DNA of 64,000 nt from Flavobacterium aerium (GTDB lineage Bacteria; Bacteroidota; Bacteroidia; Flavobacteriales; Flavobacteriaceae): the NCBI RefSeq assembly GCF_030766725.1, contig NZ_JARQWR010000003.1, positions 124,001-188,000 of the forward strand. Direction: 5' to 3'. This document shows positions 34,566 through 44,192 of the stretch, piece after piece (within the stretch, counting starts at the first letter, position 1; the number at the start of each line of letters is the position of its first letter). A model generated the notes under the pieces. That model did no database searches. It was not told the DNA's origin and saw only the letters and a program-made list of their open reading frames with translations. The position numbers and the translations under genes are program-made.

Positions 34566-35486
34566 ATGACATTTAGATATGCAAGACATACAACTGACCT
34601 CCATAAGATTGAAAAATTTTATACCGAAATCGTTGGACTTCAAAAAATAGGCGGTTTTGAAAATCACAAGAATTATAATGGACTTTTTTTAGGCCATAAA
34701 AACTCAAATTGGCATTTAGAATTCACTACTTCGACGGACAAACCTAATAACAAATTTGACGAAGATGACATACTTGTTTTTTATCTAAACTCTACTATCG
34801 AATTAACGGAAATCGAGAAAAGAATAAAACTAAGAAACATAAATCTTGAAGTTCCTAAAAATCCATATTGGGCAGATAATGGAATTATGATTTCTGACCC
34901 AGACAATTTCAAAGTTATCTTTTCGGTTAGACAACTTGATTTTAATTCTAAAGATGATTTGACAAATTTAATCATAGACAAAGGCATCAAAAATTGGAGT
35001 GAATTAATTGAGTTTACAAGGAATTTGCCATACGGAAGAAACTTAAACCGAAAGGATTTTTCACTTGTTATTAAAGAAAACAAAGGAACTTGTAGTTCTA
35101 AACATTCCTTTTTAAAGAAAATTGCCGACTTAAATAATTTTGATAGTGTAAAACTAATTTTAGGGATGTATCGAATGAATAATTTGAATACACCAAAAAT
35201 TGGGAATACTATTTTAGAAAGTGGGTTAGAATATATTCCAGAGGCACATTGTTATTTAAAATTAGACAACCAACGGATCGACATAACAAATTCTAATTCT
35301 GATATTGAAAATTTAACCCGTGATATTATACTAGAGGTTGAAATTGAACCTGAACAAGTGGATACTTTTAAAGTTAACTTTCATAAAAATTATTTGAAAA
35401 ATTGGATAAATGAAAATGAAATCAAAATGGACTTTGACAGGGTTTGGGAAATCAGAGAACAATGTATAAAAAAACTCGAAGAATAA
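34566..35486 (+). CDS. VOC domain fused to a transglutaminase-like cysteine domain
   Basis: 306 residues. Residues 1-122 form a glyoxalase/VOC domain (RHTTDLHKIEKFYTEIVGLQ, NGIMISDPDNFKVIFS). Residues 123-306 form a second domain with Cys176 (NKGTCSSKHSFL), His228 (PEAHCYLKL) and Asp239 (RIDIT), spaced as the Cys-His-Asp triad of transglutaminase/papain-fold proteins. No signal peptide, so cytoplasmic. Function unknown; the fusion suggests modification or cleavage of a small-molecule or peptide ligand bound by the VOC part. CGGCTAAC shortly after the stop may be a last R'' remnant. Confidence 0.75.
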   Translation: MTFRYARHTTDLHKIEKFYTEIVGLQKIGGFENHKNYNGLFLGHKNSNWHLEFTTSTDKPNNKFDEDDILVFYLNSTIELTEIEKRIKLRNINLEVPKNPYWADNGIMISDPDNFKVIFSVRQLDFNSKDDLTNLIIDKGIKNWSELIEFTRNLPYGRNLNRKDFSLVIKENKGTCSSKHSFLKKIADLNNFDSVKLILGMYRMNNLNTPKIGNTILESGLEYIPEAHCYLKLDNQRIDITNSNSDIENLTRDIILEVEIEPEQVDTFKVNFHKNYLKNWINENEIKMDFDRVWEIREQCIKKLEE

Positions 35487-35551
35487 TACGGCTAACCAAA
35501 TGTATTGGAACAATCAAATGGATATAAAATACTGAAAATATTGAGGACAGC

Positions 35552-35956
35552 ATGAAAAGTAAGTTACGAAAAATAACTATCGACAATTTAGAGTATCTAT
35601 ATGCTGTAATTGACAAATATAATTTAGGAACTCAAACCAATACTTTGACCGTAAAAGTATTTTTAAGTGGACAAAAGCAGACACCCTTAGTTATTGAATT
35701 TCTAACGATTGGTATTTATTATAGCCTTGGTCACGATGCTATGGAAAGTCCACTGATATCAGGAATTAATTTGACCAATAAAGTAACAAACGTGGTAGAA
35801 AAAATAAATCTTAATGAGCCAAAGAATATACGTGAACTGATTTTACAGGGACGGAAAAACGGTTGGGTAGGAAGTAACAAAATAGAAAACCAAAATGGCC
35901 TAAATTATTTGATCGCATTGGGTTATGAAATAGATGTTTTAAAACCACTAAATTAA
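35552..35956 (+). CDS. Uncharacterised small protein
   Basis: 134 residues, cytoplasmic, no signal or membrane segment. Mixed alpha/beta composition (LEYLYAVIDKYNLG, TNTLTVKVFLSGQ, QGRKNGWVGSNKIENQNGLN). I do not recognise the family; the size and isolated position just after the cassette array would fit an orphan immunity protein, but nothing in the sequence proves that. Confidence 0.55.
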   Translation: MKSKLRKITIDNLEYLYAVIDKYNLGTQTNTLTVKVFLSGQKQTPLVIEFLTIGIYYSLGHDAMESPLISGINLTNKVTNVVEKINLNEPKNIRELILQGRKNGWVGSNKIENQNGLNYLIALGYEIDVLKPLN

Positions 35957-36065
35957 ACGAAGTAATACATAATGCCTCTACATCTTTAATCCCAACGAGA
36001 TCAAGTTTCACAGTAAAAAATAACACAGAAATAGAAACTTCTATTGCAATTATTGAACAGAATTT

Positions 36066-37256
36066 ATGACGAGAGAATTAACTTTATCACAACTTCGTTT
36101 TTTGACATTAGAAAGTCAAGGATTAACCACGCCCTACCCTTTTGGAAAAGGAAAAAATGCTGTACTTAATGCTCTGGAACAGCTCGGATATTTACAAATA
36201 GATACTTTATCAATCGTAGAAAGAGCTCATCACCATACCCTTTGGACAAGAATTCCAGATTACAAAAACATCTATTTGGATGAATTAGTAAAAGAACAAA
36301 AAGTATTTGAGTATTGGTTTCATGCTGCCTCCTATCTTCCAATGAAAGATTTTCGATTTGTATTACCTCAAATGTTAGAGATAAAACAGAGTAAAACACA
36401 TTATTACAATGCAGATCCAAAAGTTATGCAATATGTAATGGACACCATTCGTACAGAAGGTCCAAAAAAAGCAAGAGATTTTGAAAATGAAACTAAAAAA
36501 GCAGGAAGTTGGTGGAGTTGGAAACCTACCAAAATAGCACTTGAAAGGCTTTTTATGCAAGGAGATTTAATGATTTGTGGCCGCAACGGGATGCAAAAAC
36601 TGTATGACATAAGCGAAAGAGTATTGCCGCAACATATTGAAACAACAATGCCCACTGATCGTGAATTTGCAGAGTATTTGGTAAAAACCTATTTGAAAGC
36701 TTACGGGTTTACTACAGTAAAACAGATTACATATCTTAAAAAAGGAGCATTAATACGGAAAAACGTTGATGAAGTATTAAATTCAATGCTCCAAGATGGA
36801 ACAATACAACAGGTAAATATTGAAAATATGTCTCCTGTTTTTGTGCATAATGATTTACTAGAGAAATCTTTAAACAAAACGACTTCAACCATTCGGCTTT
36901 TATCACCATTTGACAATTCAATTATTCATAGAGACCGTGTAAAACAACTTTTTGACTTTGATTATAAAATTGAGTGTTACACACCAAAAGACAAAAGAAT
37001 GTATGGTTATTTTTGTTTACCGATATTGTTTGGCGATGTATTTATAGGTCGTGTTGATTGCAAAGCTCATCGAAAAGAAAAGGAGTTTGAACTGATACAA
37101 TTACACATTGAAAACACAGATATAAATCCAGAATTATGGATCAAACCTTTTATTGAATTAGTAAAAACCTTCGCTACTTTTAATAATTGTGAAAGTTTGA
37201 AACTAACAAACGTAAATCCATCCAAATTCACAAATACAATTAAACAATTATTATAA
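36066..37256 (+). CDS. AlkZ/YcaQ-like winged-helix DNA glycosylase (HTH_42)
   Basis: 396 residues of the tandem winged-helix family that includes E. coli YcaQ and Streptomyces AlkZ, which unhook interstrand crosslinks and bulky adducts. LGYLQIDTLSIVERAHHHTLWTR contains the catalytic-type Q-I-D motif (Gln44, Asp46) followed by the family helix. YWFHAASYLPMKDFRF, GSWWSWKPTKIALERLFMQG and LLSPFDNSIIHRDRVKQLFDF are further family blocks. Probable DNA-repair or self-resistance enzyme; substrate not determinable. Confidence 0.82.
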   Translation: MTRELTLSQLRFLTLESQGLTTPYPFGKGKNAVLNALEQLGYLQIDTLSIVERAHHHTLWTRIPDYKNIYLDELVKEQKVFEYWFHAASYLPMKDFRFVLPQMLEIKQSKTHYYNADPKVMQYVMDTIRTEGPKKARDFENETKKAGSWWSWKPTKIALERLFMQGDLMICGRNGMQKLYDISERVLPQHIETTMPTDREFAEYLVKTYLKAYGFTTVKQITYLKKGALIRKNVDEVLNSMLQDGTIQQVNIENMSPVFVHNDLLEKSLNKTTSTIRLLSPFDNSIIHRDRVKQLFDFDYKIECYTPKDKRMYGYFCLPILFGDVFIGRVDCKAHRKEKEFELIQLHIENTDINPELWIKPFIELVKTFATFNNCESLKLTNVNPSKFTNTIKQLL

Positions 37257-37430
37257 TCTAAAAAAGGAGCACAAAAAGTCAAACGCACTATTACTCGTAT
37301 ACTAGTGCAATTCTAATCGATTGTAAAATATTTTTAGAGTTTTTTTGCCATCCTAAACACTCTATTATTTTAAAATTTTAATTCACAATTATTTAATTAA
37401 TTTAGCTAAATCATTCTGTAAAATGCAACT

Positions 37431-37571
37431 ATGATAACCTTTGTTTCTTATATACTGGGATACTCAATGTTCTACCTTTTAGCCATATTAATAGGAATAT
37501 TTTTTGACCTTATTGTAAAATTGAGAGTATTCAATACCATTCGCATAGGAGATTTCCAAAAGGATAATTAA
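37431..37571 (+). CDS. Possible small single-pass membrane protein
   Basis: 46 codons, ATG to TAA: MITFVSYILGYSMFYLLAIL, then IGIFFDLIVKL and a polar end FQKDN. One long hydrophobic segment. It lies alone 94 bases before fic. No family recognised; coding status rests only on length, start/stop and hydrophobic pattern. Confidence 0.35.
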   Translation: MITFVSYILGYSMFYLLAILIGIFFDLIVKLRVFNTIRIGDFQKDN

Positions 37572-37599
37572 GTATTATATCCCAAAAAATTAAAATTAT

Positions 37600-37706
37600 A
37601 AGTGTTTTTCACCTTTTATAAGTATTTTTCACTACTTTTAAATAATCATTTTTCACTTTAGGACATGGATAATAAGCATTTTTCACGAAAAATAAGTGTT
37701 TTTCAC
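37600..37706 (+). repeat. Five phased direct repeats over the fic start (candidate operator array)
   Basis: AAGTGTTTTTCAC and variants at 37600, 37620, 37644, 37674 and 37694 (13 bp each; consensus AAKYRTTTTTCAC, one copy AATCATTTTTCAC). Start-to-start distances are 20, 24, 30 and 20, close to whole DNA turns, so all copies face roughly the same side. The last two copies lie inside the first codons of fic. Confidence 0.75.
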
Positions 37707-39206
37707 GGTATTAAAACACCGGAAGAAGGAACATTAGTAGGTTATGGAGCTATCATTGAACACTACTCCTTACCTATTCCATTTCCTAATCGATTAGTAT
37801 TGATAAGTCCTAAAAAACGTCAATACACAACCGAAGACTGGCAGGTACTAACCTCACGTCATGAACCTGAAGATACTTTATACAAACAACTTGTATTTGC
37901 TTTAAAATATGAAGGTGTTAATTTATTATTCTTCAAAAAACTTTTTGAATTAATTCCTGAACAGGATATTATAACCTTAGTTCAAATAGAACCTCAAGGA
38001 CAATACAGCCGTAAGATTTGGTTTTTGTATGAATGGTTGTCTGGAAAAACACTACCTATCCCAGACTTAGACAAGGGAAACTTTGTTACATTAATAGATG
38101 AAAGTATTCAGTTTGGACTATCCACCAGCACAAATTCCAGTAGACATCGCATCAAAAATAATTTGCCCGGAACCGTTGAATTTTGCCCAATAATCTATAA
38201 AACAGATAAATTGGCAAACTATATCAACGAAAACCTTTCTCATAAAAAGAATAATTATCTAAGAGCAATCCGTAAAGATGTATTACAAAGAGCTTCTGCA
38301 TTTTTGTTACTCAAGGATTCAAAAGCATCCTTTACAATTGAAGGGGAAACGCCTACCAATACTCGTGTTGTAAGATGGGGAAAAGCTATTGGTCAAGCGG
38401 GTTCAAAACCTTTAGATAAAGAGGAATTACTTCGTTTGCAGCAAATTGTCATTGAAAATAGTCGTTTTATTGAAATGGGATTTAGACAGGAAGGTGGCTT
38501 TGTAGGGGAACATGACCGAACTACAGGAGAACCTATTCCAGAGCATATTTCGGCAAAATGGCAAGATCTCGATAGCCTCATAAATGGCCTATTTGCTACC
38601 TATCAAAAAATGGAAGAATCAAAATTTGATGCTGTATTAGCAGGCGCAACCATTGCTTTTGGTTTTGTCTTTATCCACCCTTTTGTTGATGGTAACGGAA
38701 GAATTCATCGCTATTTAATTCATCATATATTATCGAAAATGCAGTTTGCACAGCAAGGTATTATTTTCCCTGTTTCAGCTTCTATTTTAAATCATATTGA
38801 TGATTACAGAAAGGTTTTAGAATCTTACTCTCATCCCTTATTAGATTTTATCGAATGGGAAAAAACGAGATCTAACAATGTTGAAGTTCTAAATGATACA
38901 ATAGATTTTTATCGCTATTTTGATGCTACCAAGCAAGCTGAATTTTTATATGACTGCGTAAACGATACGATTGAACATGTTATCCCACAAGAGGTAGATT
39001 ATCTCCAGAAGTATGATGAAATGAAAAGCTATCTGGATGATATTTTTCAAATGCCGGATAAAATGGTCGCGTTGCTCATTCGTTTTTTAGATCAAAATAA
39101 TGGGAAACTTTCGAAAAGGGCTATTGAAAAAGAATTCTCAAAATTAACAGAAGAAGAAATAGAAGAAATAGAAAGTAATTACAAGAAAATAATGCTTGAA
39201 GTATAA
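37665..39206 (+). CDS. Fic-family AMPylator (class II, N-terminal inhibitory motif)
   Basis: 513 residues. The Fic core HPFVDGNGRIHR (338-349) matches HPFxxGNGRxxR, with His338 as the catalytic base that transfers AMP to a target hydroxyl. An inhibitory-helix motif SFTIEG (222-227) fits (S/T)xxxE(G/N) and lies N-terminal to the core, defining an autoinhibited class II enzyme. The N-terminal 200 residues are uncharacterised and the C-terminal part has winged-helix-like sequence (LIRFLDQNNGKLSKRAIEKE). No antitoxin gene is adjacent, consistent with self-inhibition. The start codon sits between repeats 3 and 4 of a phased repeat array. Confidence 0.92.
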   Translation: MDNKHFSRKISVFHGIKTPEEGTLVGYGAIIEHYSLPIPFPNRLVLISPKKRQYTTEDWQVLTSRHEPEDTLYKQLVFALKYEGVNLLFFKKLFELIPEQDIITLVQIEPQGQYSRKIWFLYEWLSGKTLPIPDLDKGNFVTLIDESIQFGLSTSTNSSRHRIKNNLPGTVEFCPIIYKTDKLANYINENLSHKKNNYLRAIRKDVLQRASAFLLLKDSKASFTIEGETPTNTRVVRWGKAIGQAGSKPLDKEELLRLQQIVIENSRFIEMGFRQEGGFVGEHDRTTGEPIPEHISAKWQDLDSLINGLFATYQKMEESKFDAVLAGATIAFGFVFIHPFVDGNGRIHRYLIHHILSKMQFAQQGIIFPVSASILNHIDDYRKVLESYSHPLLDFIEWEKTRSNNVEVLNDTIDFYRYFDATKQAEFLYDCVNDTIEHVIPQEVDYLQKYDEMKSYLDDIFQMPDKMVALLIRFLDQNNGKLSKRAIEKEFSKLTEEEIEEIESNYKKIMLEV

Positions 39207-39242
39207 TCTGGTTGATTAATAAAAGAAAAGAGTTCAACCTCT

Positions 39243-40205
39243 TTACTGTACCGAATACTTTTTGGGTTTCATACCCATGTGTTGCTCAAACATTCTTGAA
39301 AAATGACTTAGATTCGTAAAGCCCAATCGATAGCCAACTTCTGATACCGATAGTTTTTCTTCTTTCAAAAAACGAGCTGCTTCTTTCATCCTAAATTCCT
39401 GATAATAATTGAAAATACTATTCCCAAAAATTTGCTTGAATAATCGCTTCAATTTGGTTGGGCTCATGTTCGAACTAACTGCCAATTCCTGAAGTATCGG
39501 TGGTACATCCAAATGAGTAAGGATACGTTCTCTTACCTTGTAAATTATTTGTACATCATTACCGTTTAAAGCATAGATGTGCTTTTCATCTCGCTTAACC
39601 AATTCCATCAGTAATCGGCAAATCAACTCTTCCGCTTTTATCCTCATAAAGAATACTTCAAAGGTTTCATCAACTGATTCTGTTATCATTTCATCTACAA
39701 TTTTTTGTAGTGAAGGAAAAACCATTTGTTCAAACAATAAGGGCTGTGTATTCTCTAATAGACTTTGTAAAATGGGTGATTTTTCTGAGGTATATAGTAA
39801 TTCATTCAGATAATTAGCATCCACATCTATATTAATCGCTTCCGTTTTTGTATCAATAGGAATGATAACGTCAGTATTCATTCTGCTAGTTCCAATTAAA
39901 ACTGAAGGAATTAATTTTAATTGATTTTCCGTAGATTCTATTTCTGTTTTCGGAAAAATGTGTTGGAATTTAAATAGTATCATCTTTCCTAAATTATTGA
40001 CATCAGGATTTTCTAAAACAATTTCCTCATGCAATTCATAGTTTAAAATCAATATTCGAATGTGTCCGTTAAAAACAAATCCCGCACAATATCCGTTACC
40101 ATATTTCTCGGGTATTTCCACTCTTCCATTTATCACTTCTGTACCCAATAACTCCGCTAAGCTTTTGAGAACATTAGGTACTGTTTGTTGTCTATCGTTT
40201 TTCAT
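39243..40205 (-). CDS. AraC-family regulator divergent from the Tet(X)-like gene
   Basis: 320 residues. The C-terminal AraC DNA-binding region is clear: LQELAVSSNMSPTKLKRLFK, then VSEVGYRLGFTNLSHFSRMF and HMGMKPKKY. The N-terminal 210 residues form the sensor region with no recognised domain. It reads away from the monooxygenase at 40312 across 106 bases and is its most likely regulator. Confidence 0.86.
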   Translation of the reverse strand: MKNDRQQTVPNVLKSLAELLGTEVINGRVEIPEKYGNGYCAGFVFNGHIRILILNYELHEEIVLENPDVNNLGKMILFKFQHIFPKTEIESTENQLKLIPSVLIGTSRMNTDVIIPIDTKTEAINIDVDANYLNELLYTSEKSPILQSLLENTQPLLFEQMVFPSLQKIVDEMITESVDETFEVFFMRIKAEELICRLLMELVKRDEKHIYALNGNDVQIIYKVRERILTHLDVPPILQELAVSSNMSPTKLKRLFKQIFGNSIFNYYQEFRMKEAARFLKEEKLSVSEVGYRLGFTNLSHFSRMFEQHMGMKPKKYSVQ

Positions 40206-40253
40206 AAAGTCTTTTTATAAAAGTCTTTTACGACTATTTTTGAATCAAATATA
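40206..40253. promoter_or_regulatory. Divergent promoter elements between araC-type and tet(X)-like genes
   Basis: Plus-strand TATTTTTG (40235-40242) and minus-strand TATATTTG (plus CAAATATA, 40246-40253) are back-to-back TAnnTTTG -7 elements. A 10-bp direct repeat AAAGTCTTTT at 40206-40215 and 40220-40229 lies beside the araC start and could be a regulator site. -33 elements are weak. Confidence 0.5.
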
Positions 40254-40269
40254 GCTATTTTACCTCTAA

Positions 40270-41442
<1,173 letters not shown>

Positions 41443-41468
41443 ATTTATTTTCCTCAACTAAAAAAAAC

Positions 41469-41500
41469 AAGCCCTTAAAATCATATGACTTTAAGGGCTT
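41469..41500. terminator. Intrinsic terminator
   Basis: AAGCCCTTAAA / TTTAAGGGCTT stem around a 10-base loop TCATATGA, A-run before and T-rich after; it can serve both the tet(X)-like gene and the convergent VOC gene. Confidence 0.85.
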
Positions 41501-41529
41501 TCTTATTCTTAATTTGTTCTACTTATTCC

Positions 41530-41907
41530 TTAATCGATCGGTTCCCATAATTGGATTTTGTTTCCTTCCATATCAATAATATGAACAAACTTTCCGTAAT
41601 CGTATGCTTCTATTGTGTCCACAATCCTAACACCTTCTTTTTTTAATTCTTCAACTAACGCTTCCAGATCTGCTACTCTGTAGTTAATCATAAAATCTTT
41701 GGTTGAAGGTTCAAAATATTTTGTTGTTTCAGGAAATGGACTCCATTGCGTCGATCCATTTTTAGTGGAATCTGAAGCTTCTTTCCATTCAAAAGTTGCT
41801 CCATAATCGTTGGTATCTAAACCAAGATGGGTTTTATACCACTCTCTCATTTTGTTTGGATCATTACACTTAAAAAAAATGCCTCCAAGACCTGTTACTT
41901 TTTTCAT
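41530..41907 (-). CDS. VOC-family (glyoxalase-like) protein
   Basis: 125-residue single VOC module: GLGGIFFKCNDPNKMREWYK at the N-terminus and VHIIDMEGNKIQLWEP at the C-terminus, with a metal ligand Glu likely in IQLWE. Members include glyoxalases, dioxygenases and drug-binding proteins; substrate unknown. Convergent to the Tet(X)-like gene. Confidence 0.82.
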   Translation of the reverse strand: MKKVTGLGGIFFKCNDPNKMREWYKTHLGLDTNDYGATFEWKEASDSTKNGSTQWSPFPETTKYFEPSTKDFMINYRVADLEALVEELKKEGVRIVDTIEAYDYGKFVHIIDMEGNKIQLWEPID

Positions 41908-42078
41908 TTTATTGGTTCTTAATTGGTTTTAGTCAAAATTGAATTGAATACGAAAACGGAATTTTCGTTCGCACCAAAAATATTATTATTTTATCAATAA
42001 TTTAATATTTTAACTACTGTAAATTATACTAATTAAGAACTCATGTCACTATATATAAATCATTTTGATCTAAAAGAA

Positions 42079-42540
42079 TTACACAGCGTATTTGCGCAAC
42101 CAAACAATCTGCCCTAAATGATAAGCATCGTGATCCAGTAACCCATGAATATGGTATATAGCAGAATTATCACTATTTGACAATTGTTTTTCTAGATCTT
42201 CTTCCGGAAAGTTCCGAATAATATCCGCTGTTTTTTTAAATGATTGTTGTAGCTGTTGTAATGTAATTTGCCAATTTTCCTCTGTTTGATGTTCTGGCAA
42301 ATAAAAATCAGGAATATCACCCTCTTGTACTAGTTCTTCCAACTGAATAACTCGCATGGCGCGTTGATGCCAATAAATAACATGATTGACTAATTGCCAG
42401 GCATTATTGGAAGTTCCTATTTCACGTAACGCTTCTTCTGCTGTCATACTTAAAAGATAACTTTGAAAAGAAACGCCTAGCCATGGATCGCCACTATATA
42501 CTTCTTCTAGCTGATCCGCTATAAATGTGGTATATTTCAT
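42079..42540 (-). CDS. DinB/YfiT-family protein
   Basis: 153-residue four-helix bundle. The metal-binding histidines are at NHVIYWHQR (about residues 52-58) and DHDAYHLGQIVWLRK near the C-terminus, the usual DinB triad. These proteins are often small-molecule thiol transferases or of unknown function; no closer assignment is possible. Transcribed alone. Confidence 0.82.
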   Translation of the reverse strand: MKYTTFIADQLEEVYSGDPWLGVSFQSYLLSMTAEEALREIGTSNNAWQLVNHVIYWHQRAMRVIQLEELVQEGDIPDFYLPEHQTEENWQITLQQLQQSFKKTADIIRNFPEEDLEKQLSNSDNSAIYHIHGLLDHDAYHLGQIVWLRKYAV

Positions 42541-42795
42541 GATATTTTTTTTATAAATATATAAAAAACAACAATATACTCAACTCCATACATCTCTTTT
42601 AATCAAAAGGTTACAGTTCATATTATGGATAGATTTTCATTTTTAATTTAGATTCTAGGTCTTCTTCTTTTACAAAAAAAGTTAAAGTTTGAATACCTAA
42701 TTAAAAATTTAATAGGTTCGTATTCAATCCAAATGAATTCAATTATTTAATAGAGCATAAAACAGGAATCTATTTTATGAAATTCTAAAAAAATC

Positions 42796-43533
42796 ATGAT
42801 GAGAAAAATAATACTATTATCCGTATGTTTTATATATGGAATACAATTTGGACAAGTTCCTCATGGATCCATTCATGTTGATGTGACTTTCTTATTAAAA
42901 AATGAAATAACGAATCCTGTAAAAAACAAAAAGGATTTAGAACCTCTTTTATTACAGGAAAAAATTTCAATATTTCCTGCTTACGCAAGTATTGGAGTAT
43001 CCAAAATGCATAGCGATAGTTTGATTATAGGGTACTCAACAGATCCAATATTCATAATGTTTGAAGAAAAAAATCTGCCCAACACCAATGAAAATAGTGT
43101 TGGATTACGAGACGGCTGGGTTAATTTCTCCTATCTAAACAACAATTATTATGTGACAAAGCTAGTACAAAATGGAGTCGAAATGATGCTCTATCTCTAT
43201 ACTGGTGTAAGTGATTCATTTTTTAAAAACAAACAACCGAATTTAGAGATTACCAATGTGTACTATGATAAAATAAAATTTAATCCCGGTACCTATGTTA
43301 TAGATCTACACAACAAAGATTCTTTCGTGTCTAAGAAGCTTGAAAAGAATGAAGATGTATCGAACTATTACAATATTGGAATGGATGGTTACCTAGTCAT
43401 AAAGAATGAGGCTATCATTTTAAGTAAGGTTAGCAATACGGTTATTTCTCCCGAAGAGTTACAAAAAGCTTATAAAACCAAAAACTTTAAGAACAATAGT
43501 GTCTTACAGAAAATATTAAGGGTTTATAATTAA
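42796..43533 (+). CDS. Secreted protein of unknown function
   Basis: 245 residues with a signal peptide (ILLSVCFIYGIQFGQ); two consecutive ATGs at 42796 and 42799. The mature part is beta-rich and Asn/Tyr-rich (GWVNFSYLNNNYYVTKLVQN) with no recognised domain. Followed by a strong terminator. I do not recognise the family. Confidence 0.6.
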   Translation: MMRKIILLSVCFIYGIQFGQVPHGSIHVDVTFLLKNEITNPVKNKKDLEPLLLQEKISIFPAYASIGVSKMHSDSLIIGYSTDPIFIMFEEKNLPNTNENSVGLRDGWVNFSYLNNNYYVTKLVQNGVEMMLYLYTGVSDSFFKNKQPNLEITNVYYDKIKFNPGTYVIDLHNKDSFVSKKLEKNEDVSNYYNIGMDGYLVIKNEAIILSKVSNTVISPEELQKAYKTKNFKNNSVLQKILRVYN

Positions 43534-43561
43534 TAACGATTGGATTACATCAATGCAAAAA

Positions 43562-43587
43562 AAAATCTTGAATTAAATCAAGATTTT
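43562..43587. terminator. Intrinsic terminator shared by convergent genes
   Basis: AAAATCTTGA / TCAAGATTTT stem with loop ATTAAA, A-run on the left and T-run on the right. Its right arm overlaps the stop codon of the minus-strand Crp-family gene. Confidence 0.85.
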
Positions 43588-44111
43588 TTTAAACGTGATA
43601 ACGTTTCGGGAGTCATTCGCAAATAATTTGCAATATGTTTATTTGGGATTTCCTGAAACAATTGAGGACTTCTTTTTAAAACCCGTTCATATCGTTCCTT
43701 TGGTGAATTGGTCAAAAGATCTTTCTCCCGTTCAATTTGTTGCAAAATCAGATCTTCTAACACTGAATTCCATAATTTAATATGTACCAAATCCTTATTC
43801 ATAAAGTCTAGAAACTTTTTTTTCAATATAACCCGAACTGTAGTCTTCTTTAAAGCCTGAATATAAAAATCTGAAGCTTTTTCCGATAAAAAAGAATCCA
43901 AAGCAACTATCAGATTATGTTGATACCCAAAGCGTATCATCCGTTCTTCATTGTCATCTATTACAAAAATCCGAAGGCTTCCACTTTCTACGAGATAAAT
44001 AGCCGTGTCAATACTACCTCCTATTTTCAAATATTGATTTCGCTCAATTATCCGAGTTTCCTCAAATAAATCATGCTGTTCTATGAGATTTTTTATTGCT
44101 TCGTTTTTCAT
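43578..44111 (-). CDS. Crp/Fnr-family cyclic-nucleotide-binding-domain regulator
   Basis: 177 residues. N-terminal beta-roll (GGSIDTAIYLVESGSLRIFV, MIRFGYQHNLIVALDSFLSE) and a short C-terminal winged helix: QEIPNKHIANYLRMTPETLSRLKKS. This is the small Bacteroidota type in which the helix-turn-helix sits at the very end. Ligand residues for cAMP are not conserved. Target genes unknown; the nickel-uptake operon ends about 80 bases upstream in the same direction. Confidence 0.84.
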   Translation of the reverse strand: MKNEAIKNLIEQHDLFEETRIIERNQYLKIGGSIDTAIYLVESGSLRIFVIDDNEERMIRFGYQHNLIVALDSFLSEKASDFYIQALKKTTVRVILKKKFLDFMNKDLVHIKLWNSVLEDLILQQIEREKDLLTNSPKERYERVLKRSPQLFQEIPNKHIANYLRMTPETLSRLKKS

Positions 44112-44192
44112 TTTATCGGAGTACAGTACTCAAATATATGAATTTACTGAACTTATTTCTTCCTATTCATTTTCATTCTTTTTGAATATCAT

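Noticed and set aside
37600..37706. Repeats as a CRISPR array
   Set aside because: Units are only 13 bp with 7-17 bp gaps, extend into the fic coding sequence, and no cas gene is present.
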